Of a DNA stretch of 64,000 nt, positions 18,428 through 28,774 are shown piece after piece; the stretch's first letter is position 1; every line of letters starts with the position of its first letter. The notes under the pieces are model-generated. The model had not been told where the DNA came from and ran no database searches. It saw only the letters and a list, made by a program, of their open reading frames with translations. Both the position numbers and the translations under genes were made by a program. The DNA is from Polynucleobacter sp. Latsch14-2 (GTDB lineage: Bacteria > Pseudomonadota > Gammaproteobacteria > Burkholderiales > Burkholderiaceae): contig NZ_JACVPL010000001.1 of NCBI RefSeq assembly GCF_018881925.1, positions 62,001 through 126,000 on the forward strand. Direction: 5' to 3'.

Positions 18428-19258
18428 ATGGAATTAAGCGTCGAATTCTTTCCTCCTAAAACACCTGAGGGTGAGAATAAGTTGAGACTGGTGCGTGAGC
18501 GCTTGAGTGATTCACTCAAGCCCGCGTTTTATTCCGTGACTTTTGGTGCTGGTGGCTCTACCCAGTCTGGCACTTTAAAAGTGGTGAGTGACATTCATGC
18601 TGCTGGTGCAGCTGTTGCTCCGCACTTATCTTGTGTCGGTAGTTCACGAGATAGTGTACGTGAGATGCTTAAGCAATATCATGCGCTAGGTATCAAACGT
18701 ATTGTGGCGCTGCGTGGTGATTTACCGTCTGGTATGGGTCAGTACGGCGAGTTTCATCATGCGAATGAGTTGGTCGAGTTTATTCGTGCAGAGACCGGCG
18801 ACTGGTTTCATATTGATGTGGCGGCATACCCAGAAACACACCCGCAAGCCAAATCTCCTGCAAGCGATATTGATTTCTTCGTACAAAAGATGAAGGCTGG
18901 CGCTAACTCTGCGGTCACGCAATATTTTTATAACAGTGACGCCTATTTCCGCTTTGCGGATGAGGCTTACGATTTGGGTGTGACGCAGCCGATCATTGCC
19001 GGCATCATGCCGATTACGAATAGCAGCCAACTTCTCCGTTTTTCAGATGCCTGTGGCGCAGAAATTCCACGTTGGATTCGACTGCGTTTGCAGTCTTATG
19101 GTGATGACATTGCCTCTATTCGTGCATTTGGAGAAGATGTGGTTACCGATCTATGCGATCAGCTATTAACTGCTGGCGCTCCGGGTTTGCATTTCTATTC
19201 ACTGAATCAGGCTGAGGCTGTCTTAGCCATTGCCGACAACCTAGGGCTAGGGAAGTAA
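18428..19258 (+). CDS. metF: 5,10-methylenetetrahydrofolate reductase
   Basis: A FAD-dependent TIM-barrel enzyme that makes 5-methyl-THF, the methyl donor for MetH. The N-terminal SVEFFPPKTPEGE, VTFGAGGST and ALRGDLPSG are the signatures, and QYFYNSDAYFRF is the conserved active-site region. At 276 aa it is the short bacterial form without a regulatory domain. It is downstream of ahcY in the same operon, so SAH riboswitch control may extend to it if regulation affects transcription. It ends one base before the convergent ygfA stop. Confidence 0.96.
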   Translation: MELSVEFFPPKTPEGENKLRLVRERLSDSLKPAFYSVTFGAGGSTQSGTLKVVSDIHAAGAAVAPHLSCVGSSRDSVREMLKQYHALGIKRIVALRGDLPSGMGQYGEFHHANELVEFIRAETGDWFHIDVAAYPETHPQAKSPASDIDFFVQKMKAGANSAVTQYFYNSDAYFRFADEAYDLGVTQPIIAGIMPITNSSQLLRFSDACGAEIPRWIRLRLQSYGDDIASIRAFGEDVVTDLCDQLLTAGAPGLHFYSLNQAEAVLAIADNLGLGK

Positions 19259-19259
19259 T

Positions 19260-19880
19260 TTAGTTTTTTAGACCAGATTCGGTGAGCATTAAGTCTAAGG
19301 GCTCATCGTGTGTTTGGACTTGCCATTGCACGGTATTTAATTGTTGCCAATCAAACCCTACGCCGATACAAAGTAATCTGGGTTTATTTTTGCGCAACTG
19401 GGCTAACGTTCGATCAAAGTAACCGCCCCCATAGCCAAGACGCCAATACTGGCTTTTGCCGCTCGCTTTCGACTGTGACCAGCCTACGCAAGGAATGAGT
19501 ATGCAATCGGGGGTTAGTTGTGTGCGATGCGAATTGCTTGGGTCAGGTTCTGGAACGCCATGTTTGCTTGTAATCAGCACATCCCCCTCTTCCCAGGCAT
19601 AAAACTCTAGATGTTTATCAGGACGCGCATAAGGAAGCGCTAGTTGGCATCCCTTATTCTCAGAAACCCAGCTTAGGAGTGCAAGGCGCAGATCTGGTTC
19701 ATTTTGGATGGGTAGGTAAAGAGCAATAGATGAGGGGTTTTGTTTTTCCAGGAATTGGCGAAGCCCTGCAGTAAGCTGATATAGGCTTTCTGCATAGCTT
19801 TTACCTGCAGCAAAATGCATTCTTTGCGTTAGCAGATCTTGGCGTAAAGTTTTTAACGAATTAACGTGCATAGCTGGCAT
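19260..19880 (-). CDS. ygfA: 5-formyltetrahydrofolate cyclo-ligase
   Basis: This enzyme recycles 5-formyl-THF to 5,10-methenyl-THF with ATP. The C-terminal WRLGYGGGYFDRTLAQL (around residues 145-160) is the ATP/folate-binding signature, and ALYLPIQNEPDLR is the N-terminal substrate region. The length of 206 aa is normal. In many proteobacteria it is associated with 6S RNA, but I see no such RNA here. It converges on metF, another one-carbon gene, with a single base between the two stops. Confidence 0.92.
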   Translation of the reverse strand: MPAMHVNSLKTLRQDLLTQRMHFAAGKSYAESLYQLTAGLRQFLEKQNPSSIALYLPIQNEPDLRLALLSWVSENKGCQLALPYARPDKHLEFYAWEEGDVLITSKHGVPEPDPSNSHRTQLTPDCILIPCVGWSQSKASGKSQYWRLGYGGGYFDRTLAQLRKNKPRLLCIGVGFDWQQLNTVQWQVQTHDEPLDLMLTESGLKN

Positions 19881-19935
19881 TATCAGGCGAAAATTAATAG
19901 ATATAGTAAAAAGTAATCATGTATAAGGCTAGCTA

Positions 19936-21900
19936 GTGAAAAAGAAGTTTGATAGTTGGATGACCGGGCGTCATAAGGTGGCTGGAGCACTACTCCTTAG
20001 CCTGATTTTCTTTGCGCCTCATGCATTTGCTGAGAAAATAAAAAAGTCAAATCTTCCGAAGTCTTATACAAGTAAATTAGCACCCGCTGAAATTACTGAG
20101 AGTGATCGAACTTTTATAGAGCTACGCGAAGCGGCTAGGAAAAATGATGTATTTCGTGCGCAGCAATTAGCATCTAACTTGCTAAATTATCCTTATGACG
20201 ACTATGTTGCGTATTTTCGGATCAAGCCACAACTCTTTGACGCAGCTGGTGGTGCAAGAGCTGATACCAGCGCCGATACGCAGGTGGCAGGATTTCTAAA
20301 GCAATACGAAGGGGCAGCGCTTGCGGATCGCATGCGCAATGACTGGTTGCTCGTATTGGGTAAGCGCAAGGACTGGGCAAACTTTGATTCTGAATATGCC
20401 AAGTTTGTTTTAGATGATGATACTCAAGTGAAATGTTATGCCTTGCAGTCCAAATTAGCGCAGGGTGATAACCCCACTAAATTAGCGATTGATGCGCGAG
20501 CGGTGCTTATTAATCCATCGTATTTTGGTTCCGCCTGCCAAGAATTAGTTCCTGCACTGGTAGCAGCCGGCGGCATGACGCCAAGCGAAGCTAAGGCTGT
20601 AGGACGGGCTGCTAGCGAAATGGGCTTTGACTCAATGGCGCGTCGACTTGGTGGTGAAGATCCTATTGCGGATATTGTGAAAGCCGCAAAGAGCGATCCT
20701 GCAAAAGCTTTCAAAGATTTTTCTCAAAATGCTTCGCGCTATAGCAAAGAAAATCAAGCTGTTGCTTGGGGTGTGATTGGTCAGTTCTTGGCGAAAAAAC
20801 TCGATTCGAATGCGGACGATGCTTATCGTTTGCAGCAGGCCTTGGGATATAACGAATTACTTTCTACCGAAAGCCAAGAGTGGAAAGTGCGCGCTGGTTT
20901 ACGCGCCAAAGATTGGGCTCTAGTCAAAAATGCCATTGACGGCATGAATCCAGCGGTGCGCAGTCGAGATCCTGCTTGGACTTATTGGTATGGACGCGCT
21001 CTGAAGGCTGAGGGTCAGGATGCTAAAGCGCGTGAAAGCTATGAGTTGATTGCTGACCAGTATCATTTTTATGGACAGCTAGCTCGTGAGGAGCTTGGCA
21101 AATCCAATCATGCGCCCTCGAGAACGAGGGCATCCGAGCAAGATATTGATGCGATGGAAAGTCGTAAAGGCTTCATTAGGGGCGAACGCCTTTATGCCAT
21201 GAATCTGCGCTTTGAAGGAAACCGCGAGTGGAATTGGGAATTGCGTAATATGACCGACAGGCAATTACTTGCGGCTGCTGAGTATGCGAAGCGAATTGGT
21301 TTATATGATCGCGTGGTGAATACCGCTGACCGCACAAAACAAGAGCATGACTTTAGTTTGCGCTACCCAACCCCCTATCGTGATGAGTTATCACCAATTG
21401 CGCGCCAAATTGATTTGAACTTAGCTTGGGCATATGGCCTCATTCGTCAAGAGTCACGTTTTATTATGAACGCCTCATCTTCTGTTGGCGCATCTGGATT
21501 GATGCAGGTAATGCCAAATACTGCAAAGTATGTTGCCAAGAAAATTGGCATGACTAACTACACCAACGACAAGTTGAGTGATACCAATACTAATTTGACT
21601 TTAGGTAGCAATTATCTCAATATGGTCCTAACTGATTTAGACGGCTCTTGGGTGCTAGCCTCTGCAGCTTATAACGCAGGACCATCACGCTCTAAGGCTT
21701 GGCGTGAAAAATTAAACAGCCCAACTGAAGGGGCAATTTTTGCTGAGACCATCCCATTTAATGAAACGCGTACTTATGTAAAAAATGTTTTGTCTAATGC
21801 TAATTACTATTCATCAGTTATGCAGGGTCAAGCACAATCTTTAAAACAACGCTTAGGAGTTATATCGCCTAAAGCGGCCACGCAATCAGAATTACCTTAA
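19936..21900 (+). CDS. slt: Soluble lytic murein transglycosylase
   Basis: A periplasmic enzyme that cleaves MurNAc-GlcNAc bonds to give anhydro-muropeptides. The N-terminal signal sequence has a hydrophobic core, GALLLSLIFFAPHAFA. A long superhelical alpha-solenoid (about residues 50-470) precedes the SLT domain, where catalytic Glu506 lies in GLIRQESRF, followed by SSVGASGLMQVMPNTA and ASAAYNAGP. The start codon is GTG. The product is the substrate class of the AmpG-like permease upstream in this window. Confidence 0.95.
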   Translation: MKKKFDSWMTGRHKVAGALLLSLIFFAPHAFAEKIKKSNLPKSYTSKLAPAEITESDRTFIELREAARKNDVFRAQQLASNLLNYPYDDYVAYFRIKPQLFDAAGGARADTSADTQVAGFLKQYEGAALADRMRNDWLLVLGKRKDWANFDSEYAKFVLDDDTQVKCYALQSKLAQGDNPTKLAIDARAVLINPSYFGSACQELVPALVAAGGMTPSEAKAVGRAASEMGFDSMARRLGGEDPIADIVKAAKSDPAKAFKDFSQNASRYSKENQAVAWGVIGQFLAKKLDSNADDAYRLQQALGYNELLSTESQEWKVRAGLRAKDWALVKNAIDGMNPAVRSRDPAWTYWYGRALKAEGQDAKARESYELIADQYHFYGQLAREELGKSNHAPSRTRASEQDIDAMESRKGFIRGERLYAMNLRFEGNREWNWELRNMTDRQLLAAAEYAKRIGLYDRVVNTADRTKQEHDFSLRYPTPYRDELSPIARQIDLNLAWAYGLIRQESRFIMNASSSVGASGLMQVMPNTAKYVAKKIGMTNYTNDKLSDTNTNLTLGSNYLNMVLTDLDGSWVLASAAYNAGPSRSKAWREKLNSPTEGAIFAETIPFNETRTYVKNVLSNANYYSSVMQGQAQSLKQRLGVISPKAATQSELP

Positions 21901-21917
21901 GCACAAAATCGGACTCT

Positions 21918-22826
21918 ATGAAATATGACATTCTTCTTATCGGCGGAAATGGATTTGTAGGGAGTGTGCTTGCGGCAAAGCTGCAGATGGTGGGCTATTC
22001 CGTGCTGTTACCAACAAGTCATTTAGCAGCTGCCCGTAATTTACGAGTTTTGCCTAAAGTACATCTGGAAGATGTGGATGTGCATGAGTTTGATGGGTTA
22101 CAAAATTTGTGCGCCAGGGTTAAGTCAAATGGCGCAGTCATTAATTTGGTTGGCGTACTGCATGACAAGCCTGCACAGCCATATGGCAAGATTTTCAAAG
22201 CGGCCCACGTGGATTTGCCGAAAAATATTATGACCGCTATGAAAATTCATGGCCTGAAACGCTATTTGCATATGAGTGCTTTAGGTGCAGATGTCAATGG
22301 TCCTTCTATGTACCAACGCAGCAAGGGTGCCGGCGAGCACGAAGTAAAAGCAAGCGGTCTTGATTGGACAATTTTTAGACCTTCGGTCATCTTTGGTGCG
22401 CATGATCAATTCATTAATTTATTTTCAACATTAACGAAATGGTTGCCTGTGTTGCCGCTAGCTAATTGCGAGGCTCAGTTTCAGCCAGTGAGCGTGGAGG
22501 ATGTGGCTGAAGCATTTGTTAAGTCCATTAAGATGCCGCAAACTATTCATCAGTCATACGACTTGGTTGGACCTGTGGCGTACTCGATGAAACAGATTGT
22601 CACCTTTGCAGCTCAGAAAGCAAAAACTACTTGCGCCATCATCCCGGTGCCTGCATTTGTTGGGTATCTACAGGCTTTAGCATTTGAGTTTTTGCCTGTA
22701 CCAACATTAATGTCACGTGACAATATAGCTTCGATGAAGGTGCCGAACGTATTAGCCATGAATGCTACGGATGCATTGCCCGTAGTATTTGGGATCAGTC
22801 GCCGCTCGCTTGAGGGTGCGGGGTAA
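21918..22826 (+). CDS. NDUFA9-like NAD(P)-binding epimerase-family protein
   Basis: An atypical short-chain dehydrogenase/epimerase-fold protein with a nucleotide-binding [14 protein letters not shown] near residue 10. The block [22 protein letters not shown] places it with the complex-I NDUFA9-like family; the catalytic YxxxK is kept in form as YQRSK. Bacterial members sit near ubiquinone, cardiolipin or complex I genes, but here it is followed by cca and overlaps it by 1 bp. The role is uncertain: quinone- or lipid-related reductase is the usual guess. Confidence 0.8.
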   Translation: MKYDILLIGGNGFVGSVLAAKLQMVGYSVLLPTSHLAAARNLRVLPKVHLEDVDVHEFDGLQNLCARVKSNGAVINLVGVLHDKPAQPYGKIFKAAHVDLPKNIMTAMKIHGLKRYLHMSALGADVNGPSMYQRSKGAGEHEVKASGLDWTIFRPSVIFGAHDQFINLFSTLTKWLPVLPLANCEAQFQPVSVEDVAEAFVKSIKMPQTIHQSYDLVGPVAYSMKQIVTFAAQKAKTTCAIIPVPAFVGYLQALAFEFLPVPTLMSRDNIASMKVPNVLAMNATDALPVVFGISRRSLEGAG

Positions 22827-23953
22827 TGAAAATTTATGCTGTTGGTGGCGCCATTCGCGATACGCTCATGGGGTTTCCTATGAATGATATCGACTATGTG
22901 GTCGTTGGTTCTAGCGTAGAAGAAATGTTGGCGAAGGGATTTCGCCCGGTGGGTAAAGACTTTCCCGTGTTTCTCCATCCAGAGACTCAGGCTGAATATG
23001 CCTTAGCTCGCACAGAGCGAAAAACAGGTAAAGGCTACAAGGGATTTTTATTTCATGCTGATCCCGATGTCACTCTCGAACAGGATTTAGCGCGTCGCGA
23101 CTTAACGATTAATGCCATGGCGCAAGAAGTTGCTGCTGATGGCAATCTTATTGGACCACTTATTGATCCTTATAACGGCCAACGAGATCTTGCTGAGAAG
23201 GTATTTCGTCATGTATCAGATGCCTTTGCCGAAGACCCATTGCGTTTGCTGCGTATTGCACGCTTTGCTGCTCGCTTCCCTGAATTTATCGTTGCTGATG
23301 AAACCATGGCGGCATTAAAGGCGATTGTGGTGTCAGGAGAATTAAATGCTTTATCACCTGAACGTATTTGGCAAGAACTTGCAAGAGGTTTAGTAGCTAG
23401 TAAGCCCATGCGAATGTTTCAAGTGCTACTTGATGCTGGTGCTGCCAAGGCAATTCTTTCTCCCTCCCTTGTGGCTGAGTTACAGAGCGAGATAGGCCGC
23501 GTAAATTTGATGACAAATCTACATAAAACTCCCACCAAATTAGAGAGTCGTTGCGCTATTGTGTTGATGAATACACCAGCAAGAGAAATTCGTTCTTGGT
23601 CTGAGTGTGTTCGCATGCCTATCGAGGTGCGAGATTTCAGTGAGATTTTTAGTGAACTGAATCTATTTATTAATGAGCATTCACAAGGCGCTTATCCTGC
23701 TGTAGATGTGCTATCTTGGTTTAATCGTGCTGATGCTTGGCGCAAGCCTGAGCGTACTCAAGCGTTGTTAGATCTTATGCATAGCATTGGTCAGAATGTA
23801 TCTGGATTGGTTAACGCCCTGCAACACTCGCAGACTTTAAATCCTGCAGACATTATTGCTGGGCTGGTTGCAGAAGATCGCTCTAATGGTGCAAGAATAG
23901 GTTGCGCAGTAGAAGCCGCAAGGCTTGCGGCAATTACTTCAGCGCTCCTTTAA
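22826..23953 (+). CDS. cca: CCA tRNA nucleotidyltransferase, HD-less form
   Basis: This enzyme adds or repairs the 3'-CCA end of tRNA without a template. The nucleotidyltransferase head is complete: GGAIRD (residues 7-12), Asp21-Ile-Asp23 metal site, [10 protein letters not shown], and [16 protein letters not shown]. At 375 aa it is shorter than E. coli Cca (412 aa). The region after GAAKAILSP, where the HD phosphohydrolase motifs with paired His-Asp residues would lie, lacks them. The 3' end shares TTAA with the opposing methyltransferase gene. Confidence 0.92.
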   Translation: MKIYAVGGAIRDTLMGFPMNDIDYVVVGSSVEEMLAKGFRPVGKDFPVFLHPETQAEYALARTERKTGKGYKGFLFHADPDVTLEQDLARRDLTINAMAQEVAADGNLIGPLIDPYNGQRDLAEKVFRHVSDAFAEDPLRLLRIARFAARFPEFIVADETMAALKAIVVSGELNALSPERIWQELARGLVASKPMRMFQVLLDAGAAKAILSPSLVAELQSEIGRVNLMTNLHKTPTKLESRCAIVLMNTPAREIRSWSECVRMPIEVRDFSEIFSELNLFINEHSQGAYPAVDVLSWFNRADAWRKPERTQALLDLMHSIGQNVSGLVNALQHSQTLNPADIIAGLVAEDRSNGARIGCAVEAARLAAITSALL

Positions 23954-25137
23954 AGCCTATTTCTACCTCTGAAGCCAGGAAGGTCTTCAAGGACATATCC
24001 TGGTAGCAAATGATCTAGTTTCTTTGAAAAAGTAAACGCTTTAAATAGTTCACCCATTTCCGCCTCTGAAAGTAATTTCTGCAGTGAATTGGAAATTGGT
24101 AAAAAAGTTTCTGGGTTGCCAGGGTCGCCGATCTCAAGAGCGATATCTCCGATACCAGCGTCAAGCAAGAACGCAGCTTGATTGGTTAGATAGACATCAT
24201 CCACATTTTCTGCAAGCACGCTGCGGGCAATTTGTGCCCACTCTACGTGGCTTGTTAAGTCACATAAGCCTGGCAGGTAAAAAGGGTCTGGAATTGCGTG
24301 ATGGCGATGATGGGCCATCAGAGTCCCCTCGATTCTTTGTGGGTGGTAGTACTCGCTTTCTGGAAAACCATAATCGAATGTGAGAAATATACCGGTGTCT
24401 AAGCCTTCGGCAATTTGCCGAATCCAAGCATTTGCTTGAGGGTGCAATTCGGTGATATAGCCTTCTGGGAAATTTCCAGTCAGAAGACTTTCTGGCAGTA
24501 AGGTTTGCTCGACATGTCTGCCTACTTTCCAATTACATTTTTCATCGATAGTACTTACCCCATACCAATACCAAAACCCATTTTGGTAGATGATGGTATC
24601 GCAGGGGATTGCATCAATGACTTCATTGGCAAGAATGACCCCTTTAAAGTGACTCGGAAGCGAGCTAAGCCAGGAACATTGCGTTGGAAGACCAAGTTCT
24701 GTTGCAAGCTTATCAAGGCGTTTCTGCTGTCTTTGGGCTAGATCTGGTGAGATCTCGATGATGTCGTAGGTATCTAGTGAAAAACCAATATCGTTTAGTC
24801 GGCTCAGAATCGATTCAGCCAATTTGCCCGTCCCTGCGCCAAACTCCAGAATTTTGGCCGGAAGCCCTTTTGCCCGCAGCCCCTCAAGGATGGGAAGGAT
24901 GGTGGATGCAATCGCCGCCCCAAATAAGGGGCTTAGTTCCGGAGCGGTAGTGAAATCACCACCTGCCCCAAGTTTATGTGCGCCAGCACTGTAATACCCC
25001 ATTCCAGGCTCATATAAAGCCATTTCCATGTAGCGAGAAAAGGGGATCCAACCACCTTGGGAGGCGATTTCAGCAGCAATTTTGCTACCTAGGAGCTCGC
25101 AATGCTCCGTTTCAAGTCTGGTCAAGGTAATATCCAT
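23950..25137 (-). CDS. MidA/NDUFAF7-like SAM-dependent methyltransferase (COG1565)
   Basis: A 395-aa class I methyltransferase of the family whose mitochondrial member NDUFAF7 methylates an arginine of a complex I subunit. Family marks are [22 protein letters not shown] near the N-terminus (the core is [11 protein letters not shown]), [14 protein letters not shown], the SAM-binding [11 protein letters not shown], and [10 protein letters not shown]. The bacterial substrate is unknown. The TTG-started folM gene is divergent with a 25-bp gap, so promoters must overlap or lie in coding sequence. Confidence 0.85.
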   Translation of the reverse strand: MDITLTRLETEHCELLGSKIAAEIASQGGWIPFSRYMEMALYEPGMGYYSAGAHKLGAGGDFTTAPELSPLFGAAIASTILPILEGLRAKGLPAKILEFGAGTGKLAESILSRLNDIGFSLDTYDIIEISPDLAQRQQKRLDKLATELGLPTQCSWLSSLPSHFKGVILANEVIDAIPCDTIIYQNGFWYWYGVSTIDEKCNWKVGRHVEQTLLPESLLTGNFPEGYITELHPQANAWIRQIAEGLDTGIFLTFDYGFPESEYYHPQRIEGTLMAHHRHHAIPDPFYLPGLCDLTSHVEWAQIARSVLAENVDDVYLTNQAAFLLDAGIGDIALEIGDPGNPETFLPISNSLQKLLSEAEMGELFKAFTFSKKLDHLLPGYVLEDLPGFRGRNRL

Positions 25138-25162
25138 AGCTCGTTAGTCTAAGAGAATTTAA

Positions 25163-25978
25163 TTGAACCCGAGTTCAACTTCCGCATCTCAGCAAAATAA
25201 GGCGGTTTTAGTGACCGGCGCTGCCAAGCGTCTAGGTCGTGAAATTGCTTTGGAATTTGCCCGTCAGGGATGGGATGTTGCCGTTCATTATGGGCGATCA
25301 GAGGCCCAAGCCCAAGAGACGGTCGCACAAATTCAGAAGCTGGGGAGGATGGCTCAGGCATTTCAGGCTGATTTGGCGAATGAGGCTGATGTGAAAACGC
25401 TCTTCGCCATGGTGCTCAATGATTTCGGAGGTTTGCATTGCGTAGTGAACAGTGCATCCATCTTCGAGTACGACCGCGCAAATTCTGAGTCCCCTCTCAC
25501 TAGTAAAAGCTTGCAAGAGCATATCCAGGTGAATTTGACTGCGCCAATCCTCTTGACCCAGTTAATGTTTGAAGCGCAAAAAAATGGCACAAAAAATGAT
25601 GATGACCAAGCGCTACCTTCAGTCATACAGTTGCTTGATCAAAAGCTCATCAATCTCAACCCCGATTACTTGTCTTACACCTTATCGAAGGCCGCATTAC
25701 TGACATCGGTAGAGGTCTTAGCAATGGACTGCGCCCCTTACTTGCGTGTAGTGGGACTGGCGCCTGGAATTTCTCTTCCGTCTGGCGATCAAACGCAAGA
25801 TGGTTTTTCTAAGGCACATCAAATGACGCCATTAGGAAAATCATCTGCGCCATCAGATATTGCTAAGGCTGCTGTATTTCTTGCAAATTCAAATGCAATT
25901 ACCGGTACCACTTTGTATGTCGATGGCGGGCAGCATCTTTTATCTTCATCACGCGATGTGATGTTTAAAACACATTAA
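25163..25978 (+). CDS. folM: SDR oxidoreductase, FolM/pteridine-reductase-like
   Basis: A short-chain dehydrogenase with Rossmann motif TGAAKRLG near residue 20, the VNSAS motif in place of NNAS, and the catalytic YTLSK (Tyr-x3-Lys). The C-terminus TGTTLYVDGGQHL is typical of the FolM/PTR1 branch, and folB follows 15 bp later, which supports a dihydromonapterin or dihydrofolate reductase role. The start is TTG with AGAGA upstream; no ATG or GTG precedes the Rossmann strand, so TTG is needed to keep the fold. The symbol is inferred from context. Confidence 0.75.
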   Translation: MNPSSTSASQQNKAVLVTGAAKRLGREIALEFARQGWDVAVHYGRSEAQAQETVAQIQKLGRMAQAFQADLANEADVKTLFAMVLNDFGGLHCVVNSASIFEYDRANSESPLTSKSLQEHIQVNLTAPILLTQLMFEAQKNGTKNDDDQALPSVIQLLDQKLINLNPDYLSYTLSKAALLTSVEVLAMDCAPYLRVVGLAPGISLPSGDQTQDGFSKAHQMTPLGKSSAPSDIAKAAVFLANSNAITGTTLYVDGGQHLLSSSRDVMFKTH

Positions 25979-25992
25979 TTAAGTAACTATTT

Positions 25993-26388
25993 ATGCACGC
26001 CATTCTTTCCCATCCCGCTTTAATTGATTGCCGCCGTTTGTTCTTGCGGGACTACGAGATTTATATCAATATTGGGGTACATGATTTTGAGAAGAGGGCA
26101 GAACAGCGCGTGATTCTGAATGTAGACTTATATATACCTCTGGCTGTGAATACGCCAACCCATGATCAATTGGGCGAAGTAGTCGACTATGACTTTATGC
26201 GCGAAACCATTAAGGCATTGGCTTCCCAGGGGCATATTCATCTGCAAGAAACCTTTTGCGATGACATCGTCACGGCTATGTTGCTGCATCCCAAAGTATT
26301 GGCTGCGCGCGTAAGTACTGCCAAACCCGATGTTTATCCAGACTGCCATTCGGTGGGAGTTGAAGTGTTTCGGATGAAGCAAATTTAA
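25993..26388 (+). CDS. folB: Dihydroneopterin aldolase
   Basis: FolB cleaves dihydroneopterin to 6-hydroxymethyl-dihydropterin in folate synthesis. [20 protein letters not shown] is the substrate-binding start (the core IGVHDFEK is diagnostic), followed by the [12 protein letters not shown] block and the conserved catalytic Lys in [11 protein letters not shown]. The length of 131 aa is normal. It sits between folM and ttcA, all on the same strand with 5-15 bp gaps. Confidence 0.93.
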   Translation: MHAILSHPALIDCRRLFLRDYEIYINIGVHDFEKRAEQRVILNVDLYIPLAVNTPTHDQLGEVVDYDFMRETIKALASQGHIHLQETFCDDIVTAMLLHPKVLAARVSTAKPDVYPDCHSVGVEVFRMKQI

Positions 26389-26393
26389 GCCCT

Positions 26394-27302
26394 ATGAGTG
26401 ATATTCGTAAAACTGTCTTCGAAGAAAATAAGCTCGAAAAGAAATTATGTCGATTGGTTGGTCAAGCAATTGGCGACTTTGGCATGATCGAGGATGGTGA
26501 CAAAGTGATGGTCTGCGTATCAGGTGGAAAAGATAGCTATGCCATGCTTGATATTCTGCTGAAGTTGCGCGAACGTGCCCCAATCAATTTTGAGATAGTA
26601 GCCGTTAACTTAGATCAAAAACAGCCAAACTTCCCTGCAGAAATTTTGCCTAACTATTTGAAAAACTTGGGCGTGCAATTTCATATTGAAAACCAAGATA
26701 CTTACAGTATTGTTAAGCGCGTCATTCCAGAAGGTAAAACGACTTGTGGATTGTGTTCGCGTTTGCGTCGTGGCATTTTGTATCGAGTTGCGGATGAGCT
26801 AGGAGCAACCAAGATTGCCTTAGGTCATCACCGCGATGACATCCTAGAGACGCTCCTGTTGAATATGTTCTTTGCTGGCAAGCTGAAAGGTATGCCACCG
26901 AAGTTGCGCTCTGATGATGGTAAACATATCGTCATTCGCCCTTTGGCTTATGTGCCAGAAAAACTACTTGAGCGCTATGCTGCTGATATGAATTTCCCAA
27001 TCATCCCCTGCGATTTGTGTAGCAGTCAGCCTAATTTGCAACGTGGCGCCATGAAGGAAATGTTGCGTGAATGGGAAAAGAAACACCCGGGTCGCGTTGA
27101 AAACCTCTTCCGTTCTATGCATCACATCGTGCCGTCTCATTTGATGGATGGTGAGGCTTTTGATTTCCAGAATTTAGAGGTCTCCACCGAGTTATCCGGC
27201 ATCGCCGCCAGATCATCTGGGGATAAGGCAATTGATGAGGCTCAATTAGATGAATTAGCTTGCGGGACTATGATTCAAGGGATTTATAATTCCACCTTAT
27301 GA
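26394..27302 (+). CDS. ttcA: tRNA 2-thiocytidine biosynthesis protein TtcA
   Basis: TtcA thiolates C32 of several tRNAs using ATP and an iron-sulfur cluster. The PP-loop SGGKDS is at residues 43-48; the cluster cysteines Cys118 and Cys121 are in [12 protein letters not shown], with a further cysteine in [11 protein letters not shown]. The length of 302 aa is normal. Its stop overlaps the glmU start (ATGA). Confidence 0.95.
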   Translation: MSDIRKTVFEENKLEKKLCRLVGQAIGDFGMIEDGDKVMVCVSGGKDSYAMLDILLKLRERAPINFEIVAVNLDQKQPNFPAEILPNYLKNLGVQFHIENQDTYSIVKRVIPEGKTTCGLCSRLRRGILYRVADELGATKIALGHHRDDILETLLLNMFFAGKLKGMPPKLRSDDGKHIVIRPLAYVPEKLLERYAADMNFPIIPCDLCSSQPNLQRGAMKEMLREWEKKHPGRVENLFRSMHHIVPSHLMDGEAFDFQNLEVSTELSGIAARSSGDKAIDEAQLDELACGTMIQGIYNSTL

Positions 27303-28774
27303 ACATTGTCATTTTGGCTGCTGGGCAAGGAAAGCGGATGAAATCCGCCTTGCCAAAGGTACTCCAAACCCTCGCCGGTAAGCCCCTTCTTCAGCATGTG
27401 CTGACTACTGCATTATCTTTGCAGGGCAAGCAGGCTAAAACAGGTCCGATTGTTGTTGTTGGGCATGGCGCTGCTGACGTCAAAGAATTTTTAGCGCATG
27501 CCAGCAAGGAGGGCCCTGGATTTAGTAGGGTAACGACAGCATTGCAGGCAGAGCAAAAGGGAACGGGCCATGCTTTATTGCAGGCCTTACCGAAGTTGGA
27601 TGCACAAGAGCCGACCTTAGTCCTTTATGGCGACGTGCCCCTCACTAGCAAAAAGACCTTAGCGAAGCTAGCCAAGTTAGCTGATGGAGTACGTGGTCAA
27701 GATTCTGCATTGGCTTTGCTGACACAAGATCTCGCTAACCCTAGCGGCTATGGTCGCATCATTCGGGATGCTGATGGTTTGGTGCAAGCGATTGTGGAGG
27801 AAAAGGATGCGTCCCCTATACAGAAAGCTATCAAAGAAATTAATACCGGCATCATGGTATTACCAACGAGTGCATTGAAGAAATGGCTGAAGGCATTAAG
27901 TTCCAGCAATTCTCAAGGCGAGTATTACCTAACCGATGTGATTGCGATGGCTGTTAAGGCTGGCGTGCCTATTCGTACAACGCAGGCAGATAATGAATTT
28001 GAAACTATCGGCGTTAATAGTCGCGATCAACTTGCTAGCTTGGAGCGCACTCATCAGCTCAATATTGCTAATCAACTGATGGATGCTGGTGTATCCCTGG
28101 CTGATCCTGCCCGGATTGATGTACGCGGTACGCTGGAGTGCGGCACGGATGTTTTTATTGATGTGGGTTGTGTTTTTGAAGGTTGCGTGACTTTAGCGGC
28201 TGGAACCAAGGTTGGTCCTTACTGTGTCATTCGCAATAGCGTGATTGGTAAAGGTGTTTCCATTAATGCATTTAGTCATATTGAGGGTGCAAAGGTTGGC
28301 AATAATTCTTTGATTGGTCCCTATGCGCGCTTACGCCCAGGCGCTGATTTAGCGAATGATGTACACATTGGTAACTTTGTTGAAGTCAAGAACAGCAAGA
28401 TAGCCGCTAATAGCAAAGCCAACCACTTGGCGTATGTTGGGGATTCCATTGTGGGAGCTAGGGTCAATATTGGCGCTGGCACAATTACCTGTAATTACGA
28501 TGGTGTCAATAAGCATCAAACTATTATTGAAGACGATGTCTTTATTGGCTCTGACACTCAGTTGGTAGCGCCTGTGCGGGTTGGTCGCGGAGCAACTTTG
28601 GGTGCTGGAACGACGCTGACTAAAGATGCTCCACCGAATCAATTGACGGTTTCTAGAGCCAAGCAAATTTCTTTACCGTGGCAACGCCCTGAGAAACAAG
28701 AAAAAAAAGTGGCAGTAAAAAACACGGTGACTAAGAAAGCCGTAGTCAAGAAATCTGTAAAGGGTAAAAAATAA
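27299..28774 (+). CDS. glmU: Bifunctional UDP-GlcNAc pyrophosphorylase / GlcN-1-P acetyltransferase
   Basis: GlmU acetylates glucosamine-1-phosphate and then makes UDP-GlcNAc for peptidoglycan and lipopolysaccharide. The N-terminal pyrophosphorylase has [11 protein letters not shown] and LYGDVPLT; the C-terminal half is a left-handed beta-helix of hexapeptide repeats ending near [11 protein letters not shown]. About 30 extra residues follow the usual C-terminus and are almost entirely Lys, Val and Thr, a basic tail of unknown use. It shares one base with glmS, so the two consecutive pathway enzymes are tightly linked. Confidence 0.96.
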   Translation: MNIVILAAGQGKRMKSALPKVLQTLAGKPLLQHVLTTALSLQGKQAKTGPIVVVGHGAADVKEFLAHASKEGPGFSRVTTALQAEQKGTGHALLQALPKLDAQEPTLVLYGDVPLTSKKTLAKLAKLADGVRGQDSALALLTQDLANPSGYGRIIRDADGLVQAIVEEKDASPIQKAIKEINTGIMVLPTSALKKWLKALSSSNSQGEYYLTDVIAMAVKAGVPIRTTQADNEFETIGVNSRDQLASLERTHQLNIANQLMDAGVSLADPARIDVRGTLECGTDVFIDVGCVFEGCVTLAAGTKVGPYCVIRNSVIGKGVSINAFSHIEGAKVGNNSLIGPYARLRPGADLANDVHIGNFVEVKNSKIAANSKANHLAYVGDSIVGARVNIGAGTITCNYDGVNKHQTIIEDDVFIGSDTQLVAPVRVGRGATLGAGTTLTKDAPPNQLTVSRAKQISLPWQRPEKQEKKVAVKNTVTKKAVVKKSVKGKK

